A DNA stretch of 64,000 nt from Alcanivorax sp. (GTDB lineage: Bacteria > Pseudomonadota > Gammaproteobacteria > Pseudomonadales > Alcanivoracaceae). How positions within the stretch are numbered: the first letter of the stretch is position 1; each line of letters opens with the position of its first letter. The position numbers and the translations under genes are program-made. Positions 54,523 to 61,254 of the stretch are shown here, one piece after another. The stretch spans positions 3,463,501 to 3,527,500 of the forward strand of contig NZ_CP080267.1 of the NCBI RefSeq assembly GCF_019431375.1, given 5' to 3'. Below the pieces are notes generated by a model that did no database searches, was not told the DNA's origin, and saw only the letters and a program-made list of their open reading frames with translations.

Positions 54523-54979
54523 AATGTTGGTCTTCTTTTCGGGTTGTCTTTTCGGCTCGTACTTTAGCATGACTGTTGAGGGGGATTTTCTGCAACCCAA
54601 ACCCGACCAAGGGCTTTGAATCGACGCACATTTCTGACAAAATTGGGCCTTTCCGGAGATCGGGACCCGCATTTGCTTACCGGTAAATGTGAGGCCGGGA
54701 CCCGGGGCACCGTTACCGCGATGTCCTGCCAGCAGTATCACTGCACTCTCGTCCCGCTGTGGGAGCCTCCGGAGGTTTCTCATTCCTATTTAGCGGGAGT
54801 AATCCCTCTTCAGGTTTGCAGTGCCTCCGTGTCGCCCTCCCAGCCTGCGTTCGTGTCGGCCACCTCCGACAGGGCCCAAGAGCACCCAAATACGGTGTTT
54901 TACCCGCAGGCAGCAAGTTGTAAAGCCCGTCCCGCTGCACGGCAGTGGGTTGTATGCATTCTGATTTGAGGTAGCAACC
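54523..54979. other. Long structured region upstream of ilvI
   Basis: 457 bp without a confident gene. It contains the palindrome TTACCGGTAA (54677-54686), a hairpin TGTCGG-6 nt-CCGACA (54854-54871), CCTCCGGAGG, and CCCGCTGC-ACG-GCAGTGGG close to the ilvI start. A plus-strand frame through the region ends GTT GTA TGC ATT CTG ATT TGA at 54969, with the TGA overlapping the ilvI ribosome site. This could be a regulatory leader for branched-chain amino acid control; no terminator hairpin with T tract was found. Confidence 0.4.
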
Positions 54980-56701
54980 GTGGAAATGTTATCCGGCGCG
55001 GAGATGGTGGTCCGTGCGCTGCAAGACGAGGGAGTGGAGTACATCTTCGGGTATCCCGGGGGGTCCGTACTGCACATTTACGATGCATTGTTCCAGCAGG
55101 ACACGGTCAGCCACATTCTGGTTCGTCACGAGCAGGCGGCCACCCATGCGGCGGACGGTTATGCCCGTGCCACCGGCAAGCCCGGCGTGGTGATGGTGAC
55201 CTCGGGTCCCGGTGCCACCAATGCCATTACCGGTCTGGCGACGGCGTTCATGGATTCCATCCCCATGATCGTTCTGTCTGGTCAGGTGCGCTCCGACTGG
55301 ATTGGCGATGACGCCTTCCAGGAAACCGACATGATCGGCGTGTCCCGTCCGGTGGTGAAGCACAGCTTCATGGTCCGCGATGCCAAGGACATTCCGGAGA
55401 TCATGAAAAAGGCGTTCTACATTGCCACCACCGGCCGTCCCGGCCCGGTACTGATCGATATTCCCAAGGATCAGACCGCGCCGAACGTGAAGAACCCTTA
55501 CGAGTATCCGAAAAAGGTCAAGATGCGTTCCTATGCGCCGGTCAGCCGTGGCCACTCTGGCCAGATCCGCAAGGCAGTGGAAGAGCTGATGAAAGCCAAG
55601 CGCCCGGTGATCTATGCGGGTGGCGGCGTGATCCAGGGCGAGGGTAGCGAACTGCTGACCAAGCTGGCCCATCGCTTGAACTTCCCGGTAACCAATACCC
55701 TGATGGGGCTGGGCTGTTTCCCGGGTACGGATCCGCAGAATGTGGGCATGCTGGGCATGCATGGCACCTATGAAGCCAACATGACTATGCACAGCTCCGA
55801 TGTGATTCTCGCGGTGGGGGCTCGCCTGGACGACCGGGTGACCAACAACGTGAAGAAATTCTGTCCGGGTGCCAAGATCATCCACATTGATATCGACCCG
55901 GCGACTATCTCCAAGAACATTATGGCGCATATCCCCATCGTGGGGCCGGTGCACCAGGTGCTGGAAGAGATGTTGTCGGCTCTGGATGAGCACGGTGGCG
56001 AGCCGGACCAGAAGGCGCTGGAGCGCTGGTGGGAAGAGATCGAAGGCTGGCGCAAGGTTCACGGCATGCGCTATGAGACCAATGAAAATGGTCCCATGAA
56101 GCCCCAGCAGGTGGTGGAAGCCCTTTACAAGGCCACCGGTGGTGACGCCTATGTGACCTCGGATGTGGGCCAGCACCAGATGTTTGCCGCCCAGTACTAC
56201 AAGTACGACAAGCCCCGTCGCTGGATCAACTCCGGTGGCCTGGGGACCATGGGCTTCGGTTTGCCTGCGGCCATGGGCGTGCAGTTCGCGTTCCCGGACG
56301 CCACCGTGGCCTGTGTCACTGGTGAAGGCTCCATCCAGATGAACATTCAGGAGCTCTCCACCTGCCTGCAGTACGGCCTGCCGGTGAAGATCATCAACAT
56401 CAATAACCAGGCCCTGGGCATGGTGCGTCAGTGGCAGGACATGCAATACGGTGGCCGCCACAGCCAGTCCTACATGGAGTCCTTGCCGGACTTTGTGGCC
56501 CTGGCGGAAGCCTACGGTCATGTGGGCATGAAGGTGACCAAGTTTGAGGACCTGGAAGGGGCCATGAACGAAGCCTTTGCCCTGAAAGATCGCCTGGTAT
56601 TCATGGATATCTATGTGGACCCCACCGAGCACGTGTACCCGATGCAGATTGCAGACGGTTCCATGCGCGATATGTGGCTGAGCAAGACGGAGCGGACCTG
56701 A
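54980..56701 (+). CDS. ilvI: Acetolactate synthase large subunit
   Basis: 573 aa. GTG 54980 is preferred over ATG 54986 because it gives MEMLSGAEMVV, the IlvI start, with GAGGT about 7 nt upstream. TPP-dependent enzyme: catalytic Glu in RHEQAATHAADG, FAD-binding middle domain, and TPP motif GEGSIQMNIQE near 450. Condenses pyruvate to acetolactate in valine/isoleucine/leucine synthesis. Overlaps ilvH (TGATG). Confidence 0.96.
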   Translation: MEMLSGAEMVVRALQDEGVEYIFGYPGGSVLHIYDALFQQDTVSHILVRHEQAATHAADGYARATGKPGVVMVTSGPGATNAITGLATAFMDSIPMIVLSGQVRSDWIGDDAFQETDMIGVSRPVVKHSFMVRDAKDIPEIMKKAFYIATTGRPGPVLIDIPKDQTAPNVKNPYEYPKKVKMRSYAPVSRGHSGQIRKAVEELMKAKRPVIYAGGGVIQGEGSELLTKLAHRLNFPVTNTLMGLGCFPGTDPQNVGMLGMHGTYEANMTMHSSDVILAVGARLDDRVTNNVKKFCPGAKIIHIDIDPATISKNIMAHIPIVGPVHQVLEEMLSALDEHGGEPDQKALERWWEEIEGWRKVHGMRYETNENGPMKPQQVVEALYKATGGDAYVTSDVGQHQMFAAQYYKYDKPRRWINSGGLGTMGFGLPAAMGVQFAFPDATVACVTGEGSIQMNIQELSTCLQYGLPVKIININNQALGMVRQWQDMQYGGRHSQSYMESLPDFVALAEAYGHVGMKVTKFEDLEGAMNEAFALKDRLVFMDIYVDPTEHVYPMQIADGSMRDMWLSKTERT

Positions 56702-57192
56702 TGCGTCGTATTATCTCTATTCTGATGGAAAACGAGCCGGGCGCACTGAGCCGGGTGATCGGTCTGTTCTCCCAGCGGGGCTACAACATCGAAAGCCTGT
56801 CGGTGGCGCCCACCGAAGACAGCACCCTGTCGCGCCTGACCCTGACCACTTTTGGTAATGATCTGAAGATCGAGCAGATCACCAAGCACCTGAACAAGCT
56901 GATCGAGGTGGTCAAGCTGGTGGATCTCACCGAGGGGGCGCACATCGAGCGCGAGCTGATGCTGATCAAGGTGAAAGCCACCGGTGCCCAGCGTGCCGAG
57001 GTGAAGCGCAGTGTGGACATCTTCCGCGGCCAGATCGTGGATGTGACCAGCACCGTCTATACCGTTCAGCTCACCGGTGCTTCCGACAAGCTGGATGCCT
57101 TTATCGGTGCCATCGGGGAAACCCAGGTACTGGAAGTGGTGCGTTCCGGCGTGTCCGGGATCTCCCGGGGCGAGAAGGTGTTGAGCCTGTAA
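56701..57192 (+). CDS. ilvH: Acetolactate synthase small subunit
   Basis: 163 aa regulatory subunit with an N-terminal ACT domain (ISILMENEPGALSRVIGLFSQRGYNIESLSV) that binds valine for feedback inhibition, and a second ACT-like half. Coupled to ilvI by a one-base overlap. Followed by an intrinsic terminator. Confidence 0.97.
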   Translation: MRRIISILMENEPGALSRVIGLFSQRGYNIESLSVAPTEDSTLSRLTLTTFGNDLKIEQITKHLNKLIEVVKLVDLTEGAHIERELMLIKVKATGAQRAEVKRSVDIFRGQIVDVTSTVYTVQLTGASDKLDAFIGAIGETQVLEVVRSGVSGISRGEKVLSL

Positions 57193-57218
57193 GAACGCTC
57201 GATGTCTGACGCCATATG

Positions 57219-57246
57219 AAAAGCCGCTCTTCGGAGCGGCTTTTTT
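57219..57246 (+). terminator. Intrinsic terminator of ilvIH
   Basis: AAAAGCCGCTC-TTCG-GAGCGGCTTTTTT stem-loop ending in six T residues, 27 bp past ilvH. Confidence 0.85.
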
Positions 57247-57260
57247 GTGCCTCCGGTTTA

Positions 57261-57340
57261 TCTGTAGGAGCGCCGCAGGCGGCATTATTCGCTTCGCTCA
57301 CCCTTCGGGCCGACTGTGGTCGTTGCTCCGCTCCTGCAGA
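57261..57340. repeat. REP/REPIN-like inverted repeat
   Basis: TCTGTAGGAGCG (57261-57272) and its inverted partner CGCTCCTGCAGA (57329-57340; 11 of 12 bases match) enclose a GCCGC-AG-GCGGC hairpin (57272-57283). GTAGGAGCG with a following GC-rich hairpin is the hallmark of Pseudomonas-type REP sequences; two in inverted orientation form a REPIN. Lies between the ilvIH terminator and the end of ilvY. Confidence 0.65.
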
Positions 57341-57345
57341 AATAA

Positions 57346-58230
57346 CTATTCCGGCAACTGCGACCAGAAAGCCTGAATCAATGGCTCTTCCTGCCGCCTT
57401 TCCTGCGTGAACAGACCCACCTCATAGGGCGCCAGTGCTGGCTGCACATCCAGGGGGCGGGTACGGCCGGCCAGCGGACTGTTGTCCAGCACGATTTTCG
57501 GCACGATACCCACCCCGAATCCCAGGCTGACCATGCTGACGATGGCTTCGTTGCCGCCGACTTGGGCGTAGATATGCGGCTTGACGCCCAGTTGTCGGAA
57601 CCAGCGGTCCACCCTTTCTCGGGCCAGCCCCTCCTCGGAAAGAATCATGGGGACATCCTCCCAGGCTGCTTTGCTGGCGGTGCCGTTGAGGCGTTCCGCC
57701 AGCTGGGCCTGCCCGGCCTGGGCAATGAACAGTAGCGGAGAGCGGGCGATGGGGCGGAAGGCGATGCCGGCGGGCAAGTGATCCGGACGGGCGCCGATGG
57801 CGATGTCTTCTTCGCCATGCTGGATGCGCTGCACTGCCTGTGCCGGGTCACCGGTGTGCAGCTTCAGCTCAATGCGTGGGTACTGGTGGCGAAAGCTGCT
57901 GAGGATGTCGTAGAGGAAGCTGTAGCTGGCTGTCACCGAGCAGTACAGGCTCAGCTCCCCCTGTAGCACGCGCCGATCTTCCTGCAGGGCATGGCGCAGA
58001 TTGTCCCAGCGCGTCAGCGTGTCGCGGGCGTATTCCTCAAAGCGAAGACCTTCACGGGTCAGGGTGACGCTGCGATTGTCACGATAGAACAGCGGCACGC
58101 CCAGCTCGTCCTCCAGTTGCTGGATGGTGCGGCTAAGCGTGGACGGGCTCACATGGCACATGGTGCTGGTGCGTCCGAAATGCAGGGTGTCCGCCAGGGT
58201 CAGGAACAGGCGCAGGGGTTTGGTATCCAT
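57346..58230 (-). CDS. ilvY: LysR family regulator IlvY
   Basis: 294 aa from ATG 58230. N-terminal winged HTH (LFLTLADTLHFGRTSTMCHVSPSTLSRTIQQLEDELG), then a LysR substrate domain. The divergent position to ilvC and the HFGRTS...VSPSTLSR sequence identify it as IlvY, which activates ilvC in response to acetolactate/acetohydroxybutyrate. The reading frame is open 12 codons upstream. Confidence 0.93.
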   Translation of the reverse strand: MDTKPLRLFLTLADTLHFGRTSTMCHVSPSTLSRTIQQLEDELGVPLFYRDNRSVTLTREGLRFEEYARDTLTRWDNLRHALQEDRRVLQGELSLYCSVTASYSFLYDILSSFRHQYPRIELKLHTGDPAQAVQRIQHGEEDIAIGARPDHLPAGIAFRPIARSPLLFIAQAGQAQLAERLNGTASKAAWEDVPMILSEEGLARERVDRWFRQLGVKPHIYAQVGGNEAIVSMVSLGFGVGIVPKIVLDNSPLAGRTRPLDVQPALAPYEVGLFTQERRQEEPLIQAFWSQLPE

Positions 58231-58251
58231 AGATTGCCATATCACTTCATG

Positions 58252-58271
58252 TTGCATTAATCGCAATGCAA
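58252..58271. promoter_or_regulatory. IlvY operator candidate
   Basis: TTGCATTAATCGCAATGCAA, a TTGC/GCAA inverted repeat in the ilvY-ilvC divergent region, with another GCAATGC at 58294-58300 that could be the second operator. Confidence 0.55.
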
Positions 58272-58389
58272 TGTTTCAAATATATCATTTTACGCAATGC
58301 GGCGGATAGCCTAGAGTGGCGGCCTGTCCGGGCAGACTCCCTGAGCGTCTGCCTGCAACCGATTTCCGATATCTGAAAGAGCCAGAGCT

Positions 58390-59412
58390 ATGAGCATGCA
58401 AGTGTATTACGACAAGGATTGCGACCTTTCCATCATCCAGGGCAAAAAAGTGGCCATCATCGGCTACGGTTCCCAGGGCCACGCCCATGCCTGCAACCTG
58501 AATGATTCCGGTGTGGACGTGACCGTCGGTCTGCGCCCCGGTTCTTCCTCCATCGCCAAGGCCGAAGCTCATGGCCTGAAAGTCAGCGACGTACCGTCCG
58601 CTGTTGCTGCAGCTGACGTGGTCATGATCCTGACGCCGGACGAGTTTCAGTCCCAGCTGTACCGTGAGGAAATCGAGCCGAACCTGAAAGAAGGCGCCAC
58701 CCTGGCTTTCGCCCACGGTTTTGCCATCCACTACAACCAGATCGTGCCGCGCGCGGATCTGGACGTGATCATGATCGCTCCGAAAGCGCCGGGTCACACG
58801 GTTCGCACCGAGTTCACCAAGGGCGGCGGTATTCCTGACCTGATCGCTATCTTCCAGGACGCCTCCGGCAACGCCAAGAATGTTGCCCTGTCCTACGCTT
58901 CCGGCGTGGGTGGCGGCCGCACCGGTATCATCGAAACCACCTTCAAGGACGAGACCGAGACCGACCTGTTTGGTGAGCAGGCGGTTCTGTGTGGCGGTGC
59001 AGTCGAGCTGGTGAAAGCCGGTTTCGAGACCCTGACAGAAGCGGGTTACGCGCCGGAAATGGCCTACTTCGAGTGTCTGCACGAGCTGAAGCTGATCGTT
59101 GACCTGATGTACGAAGGCGGCATCGCCAACATGAACTACTCCATCTCCAACAATGCGGAGTACGGCGAGTACGTGACTGGCCCGGAAGTGATCAACGACG
59201 AGTCCCGTGCCGCCATGCGCAACGCCCTGAAGCGCATCCAGAGCGGTGAGTACGCCAAGCAGTTCATCTCCGAAGGTGCGCTGAACTACCCGTCCATGAC
59301 GGCCGCGCGTCGTAACAACGCGGCTCATCCCATCGAACAAGTGGGTGAGAAGCTGCGTGGTATGATGCCGTGGATCCAGGCAAACCAGATCGTTGACAAG
59401 AGCAAGAACTAA
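58390..59412 (+). CDS. ilvC: Ketol-acid reductoisomerase
   Basis: 340 aa, class I short form. NADP-binding GYGSQGHAHACNLNDSG near 25-41; metal-binding and catalytic residues in the knotted C-terminal domain (DLFGEQAVLCGG, EMAYFECLHELKLIVDLMYEGG). Second step of branched-chain amino acid synthesis. Confidence 0.97.
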   Translation: MSMQVYYDKDCDLSIIQGKKVAIIGYGSQGHAHACNLNDSGVDVTVGLRPGSSSIAKAEAHGLKVSDVPSAVAAADVVMILTPDEFQSQLYREEIEPNLKEGATLAFAHGFAIHYNQIVPRADLDVIMIAPKAPGHTVRTEFTKGGGIPDLIAIFQDASGNAKNVALSYASGVGGGRTGIIETTFKDETETDLFGEQAVLCGGAVELVKAGFETLTEAGYAPEMAYFECLHELKLIVDLMYEGGIANMNYSISNNAEYGEYVTGPEVINDESRAAMRNALKRIQSGEYAKQFISEGALNYPSMTAARRNNAAHPIEQVGEKLRGMMPWIQANQIVDKSKN

Positions 59413-59430
59413 GCGCTTGTCCCGATCATC

Positions 59431-59458
59431 AAAAAACGCGGCTTCGGCCGCGTTTTTT
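59431..59458 (+). terminator. Intrinsic terminator of ilvC
   Basis: AAAAAACGCGGC-TTCG-GCCGCGTTTTTT, perfect 12-bp stem with a tetraloop. Confidence 0.9.
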
Positions 59459-59508
59459 GTTTGCGGTCACTGAGTTAGACTAGTCACACCCAATTTGGAT
59501 GGACCACC

Positions 59509-60294
59509 ATGCAGGACAACGATAAGACAACCTCCCCGGAGCAGCCCGACACCTTTGAGGTGGTGGAGGCCGAGCATCGTACCGGCGCCCGCCACAAGGG
59601 GGTTTACCTGCTGCCCAATCTGTTTACCACTGGTGCCCTCTTTGCCGGCTTCTATGCCATCGTGGCGGCCATGAATGGTCTGTTCGAGCATGCTGCCATC
59701 GGTATCATCGTGGCCGGTATCCTGGATGGTCTGGATGGCGGGGTGGCTCGACTCACCAACACCCAGAGCAAATTTGGCGCAGAGTACGACTCTCTGTCCG
59801 ACTGTGTGGCCTTCGGGGTGGCGCCGGGGCTGGTGGCCTATTCCTGGGGATTGTCCGAGCTGGGCAAGTTTGGCTGGATGGCCGCCTTTATCTATGTGGC
59901 CTGTGCCGCCTTGCGCCTGGCGCGTTTCAATGTGCAGGCTGAAAGCACCGACAAGCGCTTCTTTATCGGGCTGCCAAGCCCCACAGGGGCTGGCCTGGTG
60001 GCGACCCTGGTGTGGCTGGGGGCCAGCCGGGGCATGGACGGCAACGAGATCTCCTGGGTTGTGGCGTTGGTAGTCGCTGGCGCCGGTCTGTTGATGGTCT
60101 CTTCAGTGAAGTATCACTCCTTCAAGGAATTCCATATCGGCCGGGTTCCCTTCAAGGTGTTGCTGGGGGTGATTGTGGCGTTTGCTATCGTTTTCCTGGA
60201 CCCACCGTTGGTGTTGCTGGCGGTGGCGGTCATCTATGTCGCAGCAGGGCTCATCATGAGTCTGTGGGGGTTGCGTAAACCTCGCCGCTCCTGA
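59509..60294 (+). CDS. pssA: CDP-diacylglycerol-serine O-phosphatidyltransferase
   Basis: 261 aa integral membrane CDP-alcohol phosphatidyltransferase with the motif DGLDGGVARLTN...KFGAEYDSLSD (DG-x2-AR-x8-G-x3-D-x3-D). LLPNLFTTGALFAGFYAIV at the N-terminus is the usual PssA type II start. Makes phosphatidylserine, precursor of phosphatidylethanolamine. Follows ilvC as in many gammaproteobacteria. Confidence 0.94.
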   Translation: MQDNDKTTSPEQPDTFEVVEAEHRTGARHKGVYLLPNLFTTGALFAGFYAIVAAMNGLFEHAAIGIIVAGILDGLDGGVARLTNTQSKFGAEYDSLSDCVAFGVAPGLVAYSWGLSELGKFGWMAAFIYVACAALRLARFNVQAESTDKRFFIGLPSPTGAGLVATLVWLGASRGMDGNEISWVVALVVAGAGLLMVSSVKYHSFKEFHIGRVPFKVLLGVIVAFAIVFLDPPLVLLAVAVIYVAAGLIMSLWGLRKPRRS

Positions 60295-60690
60295 TTTTCC
60301 GCCTTCTTCGCACTGTTTCTCTGATGCCAGCCAGCGGGCCCGTTGGTTCGCTGGTATCTCCCGCTCTTATTTCTCCCTCGTCTGCCTGTCCCCTCTCTTG
60401 GCTCTCTTGCTGTTATGGCTGTGCTAAAAGTCGCATATTTATGAAAAAATTGGCGGCTTTCCGCTCCCAGGGTTTACTCTGCTCAAATATTGTGTGATTT
60501 TGCACATTCTGTGAACCTTGTTCGCATTTGGTTGTGGTAGAGATAATTCTGATTCTTAATCAGTCGCCGGTGGTAATTACACAAAATAGTAGGCAAGCCA
60601 TGCCGGTGACCATGAAAAACGATTGATACGTTTTTTGCGGCAAGGCAGCAGCGCGCCAGCGTTACGCTGCACCCAAAACAAGGAGGGGGT
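60295..60690. other. Intergenic region upstream of second pilX-pilY1
   Basis: 396 bp. Contains an imperfect CRP-like TGTGATTTTGCACA (60493-60506), the palindrome CTGATT-CTT-AATCAG (60549-60563), an AAAAACG-ATTGATA-CGTTTTT hairpin (60615-60635), and an 18-codon frame at 60441-60497 that begins like a prepilin. No complete gene is supported. Confidence 0.5.
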
Positions 60691-61239
60691 ATGTGGGAGG
60701 CTCGATTCGCCCAGCAAGGGGTGGTCCTGGTTGTTACGCTTTTACTGCTGGTTGTACTGGCGCTCATGGGAGTATCCGCCATGCGCATGTCCATGTTCAA
60801 TGCGCGTATTTCGACAGGCGCACAGCTTTCGGCGATGACCTTCCACGCGGCGGAATCATCTCTGGCCTACACCTACGATGAAGTGCTGGATACCAATTCG
60901 CCGATGTTACTGATTTTGCTTGATGGTACCCCGGTTCGTCGCTGTCAGCAGGCAGCCGCGCCTAACAGTCAGGGTGCTTGTGCCCAGGCATCTCGGTTCG
61001 ACTCTCGTGGCCTGTTACAGGCTCAATCCCGCACGATACAGACTGGCGTGTCTCCTGACTTGTCATTGCTTGAAGGCGCTCAGCTCAACGGGCAGCAGTT
61101 GTTGGTGCCACACCGGATGGAAATGGCGGCAGAGGGCAAGGCACCCGACTTTCAGGTCGCCAGTTACCATGTACAGGAATTCCACGTAAAGGCCATGACA
61201 GATCCGGCCACACTCATTGCCCAGACCAAGAATAACTAG
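60691..61239 (+). CDS. Second PilX-like minor pilin
   Basis: 182 aa. Leader QQG|VVLVVTLLLLVVLALMGVSAMRMSMFNARIS, closely parallel to the PilX at 36346 (GVSAMRMS-M/L-FNARI-S/T-TG is shared). Two cysteines; no Glu5, as usual for PilX. AAGGAGGGGG precedes the ATG. Starts a separate pilX-pilY1 pair without pilV, pilW, fimU or pilE neighbours. Confidence 0.85.
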   Translation: MWEARFAQQGVVLVVTLLLLVVLALMGVSAMRMSMFNARISTGAQLSAMTFHAAESSLAYTYDEVLDTNSPMLLILLDGTPVRRCQQAAAPNSQGACAQASRFDSRGLLQAQSRTIQTGVSPDLSLLEGAQLNGQQLLVPHRMEMAAEGKAPDFQVASYHVQEFHVKAMTDPATLIAQTKNN

Positions 61240-61254
61240 AACAGGAGGGGGGTC

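Noticed and set aside
54616..54969. 117-codon frame upstream of ilvI as a full protein gene
   Set aside because: No ribosome site, no family resemblance and atypical composition; only its 3' end is of interest as a leader.
54989..56632. 547-codon minus-strand open frame opposite ilvI
   Set aside because: Antisense shadow of acetolactate synthase, His-rich and without motifs.
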